Notes: generated from the letters alone by a model not told the origin. DNA of 64,000 nucleotides from UBA967 sp044375555 (GCA_044375555.1 JBILML010000010.1:15492-79491), one strand, 5' to 3'; positions 33,730 to 43,085 are shown, numbered from the stretch's first letter. Program-made: numbers and translations.

Positions 33730-34935
33730 TCAGGATGGCGTGCCGTCGGGGGTCGGTTCCGCTTCCGAAGCACTCGCCGGGCGGTCCCAGAAATACCGTT
33801 TCAAAAGCACCTTCAGCGTGGCTGTGAGCGGCACGGCAAGGATCGCCCCCAGCAAGCCGCCGAGGATCAAGCTCCACGCCAACACCGAAAAGATCACCGT
33901 GAGCGGATGAAGACCCACCGACTCGCCGACGATCTTTGGCGCGATGAAAATGCCATCGATGTTGTTGGCCAGAATGAAAATCAGCGTCACCAGCAACGGG
34001 TGCATCAAGTCCCCAAACTGAGCCGCCGCGATGATCACCGCCGGGATGTAGCAAATCATCATTCCGAGGTAGGGGATCAACCCCAGCACCCCGACCATGA
34101 TCCCGATCAAAATCGCGAAATCGAGCCCGAGAAAAAGCAACGCCACGGCGATCATCACCCCATCGATCAAGCTGACGATCAGTTGACCACGGAAAAAACT
34201 AATGAGGTAGGAATTGATCTCTCCCACCAGCGAAACGATCTCGCTCTTGAGCGGCGAGGCGCGCATCGGCAGATAGCGGCTCCAATTATCCGCAATCGAG
34301 GCACTGTCGCGGAGGAAGAAAAACAGGAAGATCGGCACCAAGATCATGCTCAACAGAAATCCGAACACGCCCAAAAACCCGCCGAGACTCCGTTGAACGA
34401 ACCGCCCGGCCTCCACCGCCAAGTCGGGAAATTTTTGTTGAATCCAAGCGCCGGCCTCCTTGATCGCGTCGCGAACGATCACCGTCATCTGGTCACCAGC
34501 CGAGTGTGGCTCCTGCTTGGCATCAAACGGATCAAACTCCGTGAGCTTTTGGAGTTGATTCAAGGTGCTTGTCGCCAGCGCCTCGGTCTTCGTCATGTAA
34601 GACGGAAAATTCTGTGCCAACGCAAGCGACTGCCGGTAGACCGGCGGCGCGATGTAGATGATCAAACCCAGGAAAAAACAAGCGAACGCCACATAGACGA
34701 TCACGATGCTCGCGAGCCGACTGAGCCGCAATCGCATCGAAAATTTCACAACGGGCTCCAGCAGGAATGCCAGAATCGCCGCCACCGCCACCGGGATCAG
34801 CACCGGCTGTAAAAACGAAATCCCCTTCACGATAATCGACCCCACGAGCGTCACCACCGCCGCGATGGCGAGGAACGACAGAGCCGTCACCGCGGCCCAG
34901 AAAAACTTGTGCTGAAATGGAGTCGGATGCTTCAA
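33730..34935 (-). CDS. AI-2E transporter-family (PerM/YhhT) permease
   Basis: A 401-residue membrane protein with about eight segments. The central LVPIFLFFFLRDSASI and the C-terminal GVLGLIPYLGMMICYIPAVIIAA and LANNIDGIFIAPKIVGESVGLHPLTV segments are diagnostic of the family. Despite the name, most members have no proven AI-2 role; some act as sodium or proton antiporters. The start is a TTG at 34935 preceded by AGGAAAGGGG. An acidic tail follows the last helix. Confidence 0.88.
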   Translation of the reverse strand: MKHPTPFQHKFFWAAVTALSFLAIAAVVTLVGSIIVKGISFLQPVLIPVAVAAILAFLLEPVVKFSMRLRLSRLASIVIVYVAFACFFLGLIIYIAPPVYRQSLALAQNFPSYMTKTEALATSTLNQLQKLTEFDPFDAKQEPHSAGDQMTVIVRDAIKEAGAWIQQKFPDLAVEAGRFVQRSLGGFLGVFGFLLSMILVPIFLFFFLRDSASIADNWSRYLPMRASPLKSEIVSLVGEINSYLISFFRGQLIVSLIDGVMIAVALLFLGLDFAILIGIMVGVLGLIPYLGMMICYIPAVIIAAAQFGDLMHPLLVTLIFILANNIDGIFIAPKIVGESVGLHPLTVIFSVLAWSLILGGLLGAILAVPLTATLKVLLKRYFWDRPASASEAEPTPDGTPS

Positions 34936-35053
34936 AGCGCCCCTTTCCTAGTCCCCACACGCCCCCGGGGCCAAGAAAAACCGCCTACGGAACATTCGAA
35001 ATTCCATTCTCCAAAAGGGTCCGGCATCCTGGGCGGCATTCCTTTTTAGAAAA

Positions 35054-35872
35054 CTACTCCACGGACCGGCCGCTCGGGGAGTTCATGAAGGTAACCTGGC
35101 TTTTTTGGCGCTGGAGGAATTCGGCGGCGAGCTTGCGGTAGGCCGTTGAGCCAATGCCATTCGGGTCGTGTTCGAAAATTGTCCGTCCGTGACTCGGGGC
35201 TTCGGCGAATCGGACGGTTCGCGGGATGAGCGTTTTGTAGACGACCTCCTGGAAATGGTTTCGCACCTCGCGCTCGACGGCGGGGTTCAGGTTCGTGCGG
35301 GCATCGAACATAGTGAGAAGCAGGCCGGAGATCGAGAGCGTGGGGTTCGCGCCGGTGGCGCGGATGCGGTCGGTGACCTCCATCAAAAGCCCAAGGCCCT
35401 CGAGCGCGTAGTATTCGCACTGGATCGGAACGAGGATTTCGTCGGCGGCCGTGAGCGCGTTTGACATCAAGATTCCCAGCGAGGGCGGGCAGTCGAGCAG
35501 GACATAATCGAAGGCGTTTTTCTCGCGGAGATCGTCAAACGCCGCACGGAGCCGCATCATGTGGTCGTCCATACGCGCCACTTCCACCTCGGCGCCGGCA
35601 AGGTCGAGGTCCGAGGGAATGATCGAAAGGTTTTTGATGCGGGTGGGAGAAATGAGATCAGAGGCGGCTTTTTCGCCAATAAGCGCGGCGTAGATACTCG
35701 GCGTCTCGGCGCCCTCCTCCTTAGAAACCAACACGCTGGACGCGCTGCCTTGCGGATCGAGATCGACCAGCAAAACGCGGACCTTTTTTTCCGCAAGGGC
35801 GGCAGCGAGGTTGAGGCTGGTGGTGGTTTTCCCAACCCCTCCTTTTTGGTTCGTGATGGCGATGATTTTCAT
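35054..35872 (-). CDS. parA: ParA/Soj-type ATPase
   Basis: A 272-residue deviant Walker ATPase with KGGVGKTTT at 10-18, LLVDLDPQGSAS, LDCPPSLGILMSNAL, and the family end TIFEHDPNGIGSTAYRKLAAEFL. ParA/Soj proteins drive chromosome or plasmid segregation with ParB. No parB-like gene is adjacent; the upstream neighbour is a cell-wall amidase, 15 bases away. The short Ser/Gly-rich tail is unusual. Either parB lies elsewhere or the protein has another partner. Confidence 0.88.
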   Translation of the reverse strand: MKIIAITNQKGGVGKTTTSLNLAAALAEKKVRVLLVDLDPQGSASSVLVSKEEGAETPSIYAALIGEKAASDLISPTRIKNLSIIPSDLDLAGAEVEVARMDDHMMRLRAAFDDLREKNAFDYVLLDCPPSLGILMSNALTAADEILVPIQCEYYALEGLGLLMEVTDRIRATGANPTLSISGLLLTMFDARTNLNPAVEREVRNHFQEVVYKTLIPRTVRFAEAPSHGRTIFEHDPNGIGSTAYRKLAAEFLQRQKSQVTFMNSPSGRSVE

Positions 35873-35887
35873 GGCTTGGGGCGAAGG

Positions 35888-37084
35888 CTAGCGTTGCGAG
35901 TAGTGGTTGACCAGCCCCTCCACAACAGCGTCGGCGTATTCCTTGTAAATGCTCTTTCGCATCGTGCCAGCGACCTTTTTTTTGCCGTCGTAGTCGCCCG
36001 CCTGCACCCGGGCGAAAACCTCGCGCGAGTTCATCACATAGGGCTCGGCGTAGACGACTGGACACTCGAAGAGCCGGTTCGCGAGAAGGTTTCTCGCCCA
36101 AATGTAATCGCTGCCAGGGATGCGGACCTCACCACCTTGGTAGATATAGGGAGGCAATCCGGTGTTTTTGAGGGTGGTTTTGGCGAGCGCCTTCGAGACG
36201 GCGACCTCCTCGTTGTGCGAGCCGTTCAGGAGCTTCACCAACATCTCGAACCGCTGGTCCTCAAAAGAGAGTTCCTTTTTGCTCCAACCCCCGGTCACGA
36301 GGAAATGGGCGTGGTTTTTGTTGATCAGCGAGGGTTTGGCGGGGTTGCCCCAGGCCTCGGCATTGAAATGCAGCGCGAGGACGAGGTCGGGCTTGATCGA
36401 GTCATTGACGAGCACCGCGCGGCGGCGGATCTCGGCGGTGCGGTAGAAAAGCCGCTCGCTTTCCTTGGTGATGGCGAAGGAAGTCGCCTTGTCACCTTTC
36501 TCGCGGAGGGATTCGACGGCCAACTTCCGAAGGGCTTCCGGGCGGCGGCTGGTGATCGGCTCGGAGCCGGAACGGGTCAACCAAACCTGCGCGCCGAGAG
36601 CCTCCAAGCGCGGCTTGAGAAGTTTCGCCACTCGCAGGGTCATGTCCCCCTCAGTGACCGGCTTGGCGTCCCCGATCTGGAACCAGCGCTCCTCCATTTT
36701 CGCCCACTTGCCGCCGATGTGACCGGGGTCGATCGCGATTTTCACCCCAGCGAGCGGCTTGGCAGAATCCTTCGGAATTGCCGAGCGCGGGCGCCAATAG
36801 CGCGCGGGCGAAATCTGTGATTTCGCGAAGCGAAGCAAATAGGGTGGTTTGCCCGGCGTGGTCTGAATTTTCGCCATCGTGGGCGTGACGGCAATCACCC
36901 CGACCGCCGCATCGCCAGGCGCGTAAATATTCGCAAGCCATTCGATGAACTGCTCGCGCGTGATGGTCTCTTGGAACTTGTCGAGCTCGGACCAATCAGG
37001 CCGGTTGCCGAGCGGCGTGGTTTTCGCAAAGGCCGAATGAACCAGCCCCGCCAGACAGAAAAGAATCAACGCAAGAATTCGCAC
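35888..37084 (-). CDS. N-acetylmuramoyl-L-alanine amidase (Amidase_3)
   Basis: A 398-residue periplasmic amidase. A signal peptide precedes a roughly 90-residue N-terminal region and the Amidase_3 domain, with zinc ligands His122 in IDPGH, Glu145 in PVTEGDMTL and the His in LALHFNAE (about residue 247). It would cleave the amide between MurNAc and the stem peptide during cell division or recycling. It starts with GTG at 37084. The C-terminal lysine-rich part and its position beside parA hint at a cell-division or morphology role. Confidence 0.88.
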   Translation of the reverse strand: MRILALILFCLAGLVHSAFAKTTPLGNRPDWSELDKFQETITREQFIEWLANIYAPGDAAVGVIAVTPTMAKIQTTPGKPPYLLRFAKSQISPARYWRPRSAIPKDSAKPLAGVKIAIDPGHIGGKWAKMEERWFQIGDAKPVTEGDMTLRVAKLLKPRLEALGAQVWLTRSGSEPITSRRPEALRKLAVESLREKGDKATSFAITKESERLFYRTAEIRRRAVLVNDSIKPDLVLALHFNAEAWGNPAKPSLINKNHAHFLVTGGWSKKELSFEDQRFEMLVKLLNGSHNEEVAVSKALAKTTLKNTGLPPYIYQGGEVRIPGSDYIWARNLLANRLFECPVVYAEPYVMNSREVFARVQAGDYDGKKKVAGTMRKSIYKEYADAVVEGLVNHYSQR

Positions 37085-37131
37085 TCGGTTTTTTTAAATG
37101 CGTTCACCGCCGGTTGCTATAAAAAGGATTG

Positions 37132-37923
37132 ATGATCCGACTTCTTTTTTTGGGTGACATTGTTGGCGAACCGGGGCGCACGGCTGCCAAAAAAGTCGTC
37201 ACCGCCATGCTCGCCGACAACGCTGTTGATTTCGTGGTGGTGAATGGCGAAAACGCCGCGCATGGCCGCGGAATCACCCCGAAAATCGCGATCGACCTCC
37301 TCCGCGCGGGCGTCGCCGTGATCACGACCGGCGACCATGTTTGGGATCAAAAGGAGACCGCGCCCTACCTCCCCACCGAGCCCAGAGTGTTGCGTCCTGT
37401 GAACTACCCGCCGGGCGCACCGGGCCAGGGAAGCATCGTGCTCGACACCGCCAAGGGGCCGATCGCCGTGATGAATGTGCAATGCCGCACTTTCATGAAT
37501 CAGCAACTCGACAATCCCTTCACCTGCGCGATGCAGGAGGTCGAGCGCCTGCGCGCGGAAACGCCTGTTATTTTCGTGGATGTCCACGGTGAAACAACCA
37601 GCGAAAAAACCGCGATGGCCCGCCACCTCGACGGCAAGGTTTCAGCCGTTGTGGGAACCCACACGCATGTCCAAACCGCTGACGAACGCATTCTCCTTGG
37701 CGGAACCGCGTTCCTCTGCGACGCCGGAATGTGCGGCCCGCTCGACTCGATCCTTGGCCGCAAGGCGGACGCCGTTGTGCAAAAATTCCTCGACGCCCTC
37801 CCCTCCCAATTCCCCATCGCCCGAGGCCCCGTGCAGGTTTGCGGGGCGTTGATCGAGATCGACCCCGCGACAGGCCGAGCCGCCTCGATCTCGCGCTTCC
37901 GCCAGGTGCTCGACGAGGCCTAA
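37132..37923 (+). CDS. YmdB-family calcineurin-like metallophosphoesterase
   Basis: A 263-residue metallophosphoesterase with the motif order LGDIVGEPG, VVNGENAAHG, TTGDHVWD, VDVHGETTSEK and VGTHTHVQTAD. The fold and metal residues match YmdB, a phosphodiesterase that affects cyclic-nucleotide levels in Bacillus. The ATG at 37132, preceded by AAAAAGGA, is preferred to the TTG one codon earlier. Its stop overlaps the MATE start (TAATG). It is divergent from the amidase gene. Confidence 0.9.
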   Translation: MIRLLFLGDIVGEPGRTAAKKVVTAMLADNAVDFVVVNGENAAHGRGITPKIAIDLLRAGVAVITTGDHVWDQKETAPYLPTEPRVLRPVNYPPGAPGQGSIVLDTAKGPIAVMNVQCRTFMNQQLDNPFTCAMQEVERLRAETPVIFVDVHGETTSEKTAMARHLDGKVSAVVGTHTHVQTADERILLGGTAFLCDAGMCGPLDSILGRKADAVVQKFLDALPSQFPIARGPVQVCGALIEIDPATGRAASISRFRQVLDEA

Positions 37924-39284
37924 TGGCAAAATCCAGCACCCTTCAGGAACTCCACCGCGAGAACCGCCACACGCTCGCTCTGGCTTTTCCGATCGTCGCC
38001 GGATTGGTCGGCCAAATGCTCATGGGGCTTGCGGACACCCTCATGGTCGGCCATGTGGGCACAGTCCCCCTCGCCGCCTGCGGTTTTGCAAACACCCTGC
38101 TCTCCGTGCCGCTGGTCTTCGGCTTCGGCGTTCTCGCCGGAGTGAGCGTGAACGCCTCGCACGCCTTTGGTTCCGGCAAGCCGCACCTCGCCGGCGAAAG
38201 CCTCCGCGGCGGCCTCGCCATTGCGCTGGTGATGGGTTTGCTCGTCGCTCTCACAGCCCACGCGCTCCTGCGTTCCCTCCCGATCTTCGGTCAACAGCCT
38301 GAGGTGAATTCCTCGGCCGCGAACTACCTCCTTCTCTGCGCGTGGTCGATGCCCGCCGTGTTCGTGACAGGAACGGCAAAAAATTTCTGCGAAGCCCTCG
38401 CGCGCCCCTGGCCGCCGTTTTGGATTATGCTCGGCGGGGTTTTGCTGAATGTGCTTTTGAACTGGATTTTGATCTACGGAAACCTCGACGCCCCCGCGAT
38501 GGGTCTCGACGGCGCGGGGCTCGCCACGCTGCTGAGCCGCATCGCCGCGATGGTCGCCATGCTTCTCTATCCGGCCCTGGAATCGCGCCTCCACGCGGCC
38601 TGGCCCTCCGATTGGACCGCGCCCGGCTTGTTGCCAGAAATCCAACGCCTCCTCGGCATCGGCATCCACTCGGGCGGATTGAGCCTGTGCGAGGTTACAG
38701 GATTTTCCTTTGGGTCGCTGATGATGGGCTGGCTGGGAGTCACCGAGTTGGCGGCCCATCAAATCGCCCTCACCTGCGCGGCGACGACCTTCATGGTGCC
38801 TCTGGGAATCGGTCAGGCCGTGAGTGTGCGGGTCGGCCAGGCACGCGGCGCGGGGCGGTTCGGGGAAATCCGTGCGATTGTCCACGGCACGCTCGGCATG
38901 ACGCTTGGCATCGCTGTGTTATTCGCGGCGGTTTATTTGACGCTCGGCTCGTGGATCGCGGGGTGTTTCACGGACGATCCAGCGGTGAAGGCATTGACCG
39001 CGCAACTCCTCGTCCTCGCGGGAGTCTTTCAGATTTTTGACGGCATCCAAATCGCCTCCTCCGGTGCGTTGCGAGGATTTGGCGACACGAAGATTCCTTT
39101 TCTCTTCGGCATCCTCGCCTACTGGGTCGTGGCGTTGCCCGTGTCCCACCTCGCCGCCTTCCATTTTGGCTTGGGAGCCTCCGGAATCTGGATGGGTTTT
39201 GTCGTGGGCCTCGCCGTCGCCGCCGCAGCCCTCGCCACGCGCTTGCTGGCAAAATGCTCGGCACATCCCGAAACGCCCCGATAG
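37923..39284 (+). CDS. MATE-family multidrug/Na+ antiporter
   Basis: A 453-residue MATE exporter with 12 membrane segments in two related halves. It begins HTLALAFPIVAGLVGQMLMGLADTLMVGHVG and has a second-half repeat around GGLSLCEVTGFSFGSLMMGWLG. NorM-type proteins export cationic drugs using Na+ or H+. The ATG at 37923 overlaps the ymdB stop; the longer open frame before it is an artefact of the other frame. It precedes an IMPase-like gene by 15 bases. Confidence 0.9.
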   Translation: MAKSSTLQELHRENRHTLALAFPIVAGLVGQMLMGLADTLMVGHVGTVPLAACGFANTLLSVPLVFGFGVLAGVSVNASHAFGSGKPHLAGESLRGGLAIALVMGLLVALTAHALLRSLPIFGQQPEVNSSAANYLLLCAWSMPAVFVTGTAKNFCEALARPWPPFWIMLGGVLLNVLLNWILIYGNLDAPAMGLDGAGLATLLSRIAAMVAMLLYPALESRLHAAWPSDWTAPGLLPEIQRLLGIGIHSGGLSLCEVTGFSFGSLMMGWLGVTELAAHQIALTCAATTFMVPLGIGQAVSVRVGQARGAGRFGEIRAIVHGTLGMTLGIAVLFAAVYLTLGSWIAGCFTDDPAVKALTAQLLVLAGVFQIFDGIQIASSGALRGFGDTKIPFLFGILAYWVVALPVSHLAAFHFGLGASGIWMGFVVGLAVAAAALATRLLAKCSAHPETPR

Positions 39285-39299
39285 CATTCCGACCATTTG

Positions 39300-40295
39300 A
39301 TGGACCAAGAAAAACTCCGCCTCCTCCTGTGTGAACTCGGCACCGCGATCCGCTCGAAGGTCGTGTCGGCGCGTCAGGGCCTTTCGGCAGAAAAGCTCTC
39401 CGCCGTTACGGGCGATGCGGGAGGCGACACGATCTTCGCCATCGACCGCTTCGGCGAGGACGCGATCCTCGAGTGGTTTCGCTCCCGTTGGCCGGCCGAC
39501 GAACCCGTCCAAATCGTCATGGAAGGCCTCGAGTCCGAACTCTGTTTTCCCAAGGGAAAATCCGCCGCCGAGACGAAATGGAAATGCATCATCGACCCCA
39601 TCGATGGCACGAGGGGGTTGATGTATGACAAGCGCAGCGCCTGGGCACTCGCGGCCGTCGCCCCCCAGCGCGGCGACGAAACCCGCCTCTCCCAAATCCT
39701 CGCCACCGCGATGACCGAGATTCCGGTCTCCAAGCAATGGCGCGCCGACCAATTCAGCGCCAGCCTCGACGGTCCGCTCGTCGCGACGTGGTGCGATTGG
39801 CGCGCCGGCTCCGATCCCCAGCCACTGAACACCGAGCCATCGTCCGCGCATTCTTTCGACCACGGCTTCGCATCGCTCGCGAAATTTTTTCCCGAGGGCC
39901 GCACGCTCACTGCACAAATCGAGGAGCGCCTCTGGGACCAAATCCTCGGCCCGAACCGCTCCCGGTCGCCCGTGGTTTTCGACGACCAATATCTCTCCAC
40001 CGCCGGGCAGTTCCACGAGCTGATCACCGGCCGCGACCGCTTGGTCGGCGACATTCGCCCGCTCGTCTTCCACGCGCTCGACCAGGAATCCTCCCTCGTC
40101 TGCCATCCCTACGACGCCTGCGCTTGGCTTCTTTTGAAAAAAGCGGGCGTCGTTTTCGAGCATCCACTGGGAGGTTTTCCCGACGCACCTCTCGACACCG
40201 AAACCGGCGTCGCCTGGATCGCCTACGCCAACGAAACCCTCGCTGCCAAGGCCCGCCCGGTCCTCCAAAAAATCCTCCGGGAGTTTCTGCCATGA
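39300..40295 (+). CDS. Inositol-monophosphatase-family phosphatase, atypical
   Basis: A 331-residue Li+-sensitive phosphatase-family protein. The core motif DPIDGT is at 99-104 and the third-metal Asp lies in HPYDACAWLLL. The usual GEE motif is replaced by MEGLE (Glu75). It is longer than the typical 260 residues, with an insert at about 170-210. Substrates could be inositol phosphate, PAP or another sugar phosphate. The ATG at 39300 is used; a TTG one codon earlier is weaker. It overlaps the DUF374 gene start. Confidence 0.78.
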   Translation: MDQEKLRLLLCELGTAIRSKVVSARQGLSAEKLSAVTGDAGGDTIFAIDRFGEDAILEWFRSRWPADEPVQIVMEGLESELCFPKGKSAAETKWKCIIDPIDGTRGLMYDKRSAWALAAVAPQRGDETRLSQILATAMTEIPVSKQWRADQFSASLDGPLVATWCDWRAGSDPQPLNTEPSSAHSFDHGFASLAKFFPEGRTLTAQIEERLWDQILGPNRSRSPVVFDDQYLSTAGQFHELITGRDRLVGDIRPLVFHALDQESSLVCHPYDACAWLLLKKAGVVFEHPLGGFPDAPLDTETGVAWIAYANETLAAKARPVLQKILREFLP

Positions 40296-40924
40296 CCCGC
40301 GAACGCCTCCTCGCCCTCCTCGGCGCGGCGATCCTCCGCGGACTATTTGCCACCCTGCGCCTTCGATTTGACGACCGCTTCGGCCTCCTCACCGAAGCGA
40401 CGCCCAAGTCCTCCCTCTTCTGTTTTTGGCACAACCGAATCCTCGGAATCACTTTCGCCTTCGACCGCCTTTACCCAAAGAACCGCCTCGGCGTCACCGT
40501 GCTCACCAGTCCCAGCCGAGATGGCGAAATCCTCGCCCAACTCGTGGCGGCCTTCGGCATGGGCTCGGTGCGTGGTTCAAGTTCCCGCCGTGGCTCCCGA
40601 GCGCTCCTAGAGCTCGTCCGCCTCATCCGCCTCGGGCGCGATATCGCGATCACGCCCGACGGCCCCCGCGGCCCCAAATACTCCCTCGGCCCCGGCGTGA
40701 TCCTGCTCGCTCAAAACACCGGCGCCCGCATCATTCCGATGCACGCCAAATTCAGCCGCTGCATCCGGATGAAAACCTGGGACGGCTTCATCATCCCATT
40801 GCCGTTTTCCAAGGTGTCGGTCACAATCGCGGAGCCGCTGGAAATTCCGGAGAACCTCTCCGACGACGAATTCGAGGCTGCAAGAAATCAACTGGAGGAA
40901 CTTCTAAAAAATGGTGCGGATTGA
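40292..40924 (+). CDS. DUF374-type lysophospholipid acyltransferase-like protein
   Basis: A 210-residue protein of the DUF374 family, related to lipid A or phospholipid acyltransferases. Motifs are FWHNRIL, LTSPSRDGEILAQL and DIAITPDGPRGPKYSLGPG, with the SRDGE and PDGPRGP signatures characteristic of the group. It probably transfers an acyl chain in the inner membrane. The ATG at 40292 overlaps the phosphatase stop; the stop overlaps the folD start by 14 bases. The phosphatase, acyltransferase and folD genes form one coupled unit. Confidence 0.85.
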   Translation: MTRERLLALLGAAILRGLFATLRLRFDDRFGLLTEATPKSSLFCFWHNRILGITFAFDRLYPKNRLGVTVLTSPSRDGEILAQLVAAFGMGSVRGSSSRRGSRALLELVRLIRLGRDIAITPDGPRGPKYSLGPGVILLAQNTGARIIPMHAKFSRCIRMKTWDGFIIPLPFSKVSVTIAEPLEIPENLSDDEFEAARNQLEELLKNGAD

Positions 40925-41789
40925 CGGAGCGGCGGTAGCCGCCAAGGTGCTCGTGGAAACCAAACAACGCGTGGACGCCCTGCGCCAACGCGGCATCCAA
41001 CCCGGCCTTGCCGTGGTGCTCGTGGGCGATGATCCCGCCTCCCGCGCCTATGTGCGCTCGAAGGACCGCAAAGCCGCCGAACTCGGCCTCCACTCGGTGA
41101 AGGAGGAACTCCCTGCCGACACAACCCAGGAGGAACTTCTCGCCCTCGTCGAAAAACTCAACGCAGACCCCGCCGTTCACGGAATCCTCGTCCAATCCCC
41201 GCCCCCGCCACAGATCGACGAAGCCGCGATCGTCCGCGCCATCGATCCACGCAAAGATGTTGATGGTTTCCACCCCGTGAATGTCGCCAAGCTCGCGCTC
41301 GAGGATCCCACCGGATTTGTTCCCTGCACCCCGCTCGGCTGCATCCGCCTTCTTCTCGATTATGGCATCGAAACCGCCGGCAAAAACGCCGTCGTCGTGG
41401 GCCGCAGCATGATTGTCGGGAAACCCATGGCGCTCCTTCTCATGAAGCGCGGTCCGGGCGGCGATGCCACCGTCACAGTCGCGCACTCGCGCACAAAAAA
41501 CCTCGCCGCCGTCACCCGCGCAGCGGACATCGTGGTCGCCGCCATCGGGCGTCCCCATTTTCTCGGTTCCGACCACATCCGCGAGGGAGCGGTGGTGATC
41601 GATGTCGGCATCAACCGCATCGACGATCCCTCAAATCCCAAAGGCTATCGCCTCGTCGGTGATGTGGACTACGACGCCGTGGCCGACCGTTGCGCCGCGA
41701 TCACACCGGTCCCCGGCGGCGTCGGCCCCATGACGATCGCGATGTTGATGTCGAACTGCGTGACCGCCGCCGAACGCCTCACGGTCTGA
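40911..41789 (+). CDS. folD: Bifunctional methylenetetrahydrofolate dehydrogenase/cyclohydrolase
   Basis: A 292-residue FolD with VVLVGDDPASRAYVRSKDRKA (Tyr47, Lys51), ILVQSPPPP, DPRKDVDGFHP, the GRSMIVGKPMALLL segment and TPVPGGVGPMTIAML. It makes 10-formyl-tetrahydrofolate from methylene-THF. It starts inside the acyltransferase gene. A gap of 86 bases containing a 54-base dyad separates it from the following ATPase gene. Confidence 0.96.
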   Translation: MVRIDGAAVAAKVLVETKQRVDALRQRGIQPGLAVVLVGDDPASRAYVRSKDRKAAELGLHSVKEELPADTTQEELLALVEKLNADPAVHGILVQSPPPPQIDEAAIVRAIDPRKDVDGFHPVNVAKLALEDPTGFVPCTPLGCIRLLLDYGIETAGKNAVVVGRSMIVGKPMALLLMKRGPGGDATVTVAHSRTKNLAAVTRAADIVVAAIGRPHFLGSDHIREGAVVIDVGINRIDDPSNPKGYRLVGDVDYDAVADRCAAITPVPGGVGPMTIAMLMSNCVTAAERLTV

Positions 41790-41815
41790 GCTAAAAGCGT
41801 CTCCTCAATCGGTCT

Positions 41816-41869
41816 ATTTTCAGCAACACCGTAAAATGGTCTGGACTATTTTACGATGATACTGAAAAT
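41816..41869. promoter_or_regulatory. 54-base inverted repeat upstream of the DUF4143 ATPase gene
   Basis: Inner arms CGTAAAAT (41830-41837) and ATTTTACG (41848-41855) flank a 10-base spacer. Outer arms ATTTTCAG (41816-41823) and CTGAAAAT (41862-41869) pair perfectly. Between them, three of six bases match. In total 19 of 22 arm positions are complementary. The dyad ends six bases before the ATPase ATG, which favours an operator over a terminator for folD, although the folded RNA could also do the latter. Confidence 0.6.
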
Positions 41870-41875
41870 TATCCC

Positions 41876-43069
41876 ATGCTCCCGCGCCTTTACGATCAGT
41901 TGTTGAATGCTCATTTTGAAGACAATCGCCAAATGGCATTCCTGTCAGGGCCGCGTCAGGTTGGCAAAACGGAGGTTGCCCGGCGTTTGGCTGATGTTTA
42001 CCTGAATTTCGACGATTTGGGCGATCGAGCGGTGATTCTGAGGGGTGCGGCAGCGGTGGCCGCGAGGGCGGAGTTGGAACGACCACGCGGCCGGATTCCG
42101 ATCGTGGCGCTTGATGAAATCCACAAGTTCCAAAAGTGGAAGGCATTTTTGAAAGGGTTCTTCGACTCCTACGGCTCGCAATGCCGGATTCTGGCGACGG
42201 GAAGTGCGAGGATGGACATCTTTAAAAAGGGGGGAGACAGCCTGCTCGGGCGGTATTTCCTTTATCGCCAGCATCCTTTCAGCGTCGGGGAAATCCTGCG
42301 TCCCGAGCCACCCACTGAGCCTATCCGCGAGTCGAAGCCGGTCGATGAGGCCGCTTGGGAAGCTCTTTGGCGCTTTGGGGGATTTCCCGAGCCGATGGTG
42401 CGACAGTCCGCGACTTTTCTTAGAAAATGGCAGACGGCTCGCATGGATCTACTCCTGCGCGAGGATGTGAGGGACCTCACGCGCGTTCAGGAATTGCGAG
42501 GCATTGAGACCATTGGCCATCTGCTCGCGTCGCGCTCGGGCGGCCAACTCATTTTTTCCAATCTCGCGACCGAGGTCGGGGTGAGTGTGGACACAGTGCG
42601 CCGGTGGGTAACGATCCTGTCCGAGTTGTATGTGGGATTCGAGTTACGGCCATGGTTTCGGAATGTGGCCAAGGCTCTGAGGAAGGAGCCAAAATGGTAT
42701 CTGCACGACTGGTCGGGAATCACCGATCCGGGTGCACGCGCAGAGACTTTCGCGGCGTGCCATCTGCTCAAGGCCGTGGAGACTTGGACCGATCTGGGAC
42801 TCGGGGCCTTTGAACTCCGCTACCTGCGCGACAAGCTCAAACGCGAGGTCGATTTCCTGATCGTGCGGGACGGCGAGCCATGGGTGCTGATCGAGATCAA
42901 ATCAACCCGTGAGACGCTCTCGCCGCACTTGTTCCATTTTCAAAAACAAATCGGCGCGAAACATGCGTTCCAAGCCGTGATGGATTTGCCGCACGAAGCG
43001 ATCGATTGCTTCGCACATGCCGGGCCGGTGGTGGTTCCTCTGCGGACGCTTTTGTCACAGTTGGTCTAG
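41876..43069 (+). CDS. AAA_14/DUF4143 ATPase
   Basis: A 397-residue ATPase. The P-loop is GPRQVGKT at 25-32 and Walker B is IVALDEIH (Asp80, Glu81). A helix-turn-helix-like region follows (about 225-250, ATEVGVSVDTVRRWVTIL), then a C-terminal DUF4143 with REVDFLIVRDGEPWVLIEIKST, the EVD...ExK pattern of restriction-endonuclease-like folds. Such proteins are common, often horizontally spread, and lack a defined function. A conspicuous dyad lies just before the gene, and it converges with a TPR gene (16-base gap). Confidence 0.86.
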   Translation: MLPRLYDQLLNAHFEDNRQMAFLSGPRQVGKTEVARRLADVYLNFDDLGDRAVILRGAAAVAARAELERPRGRIPIVALDEIHKFQKWKAFLKGFFDSYGSQCRILATGSARMDIFKKGGDSLLGRYFLYRQHPFSVGEILRPEPPTEPIRESKPVDEAAWEALWRFGGFPEPMVRQSATFLRKWQTARMDLLLREDVRDLTRVQELRGIETIGHLLASRSGGQLIFSNLATEVGVSVDTVRRWVTILSELYVGFELRPWFRNVAKALRKEPKWYLHDWSGITDPGARAETFAACHLLKAVETWTDLGLGAFELRYLRDKLKREVDFLIVRDGEPWVLIEIKSTRETLSPHLFHFQKQIGAKHAFQAVMDLPHEAIDCFAHAGPVVVPLRTLLSQLV

Positions 43070-43085
43070 GGAAAATCCGAGGAAA

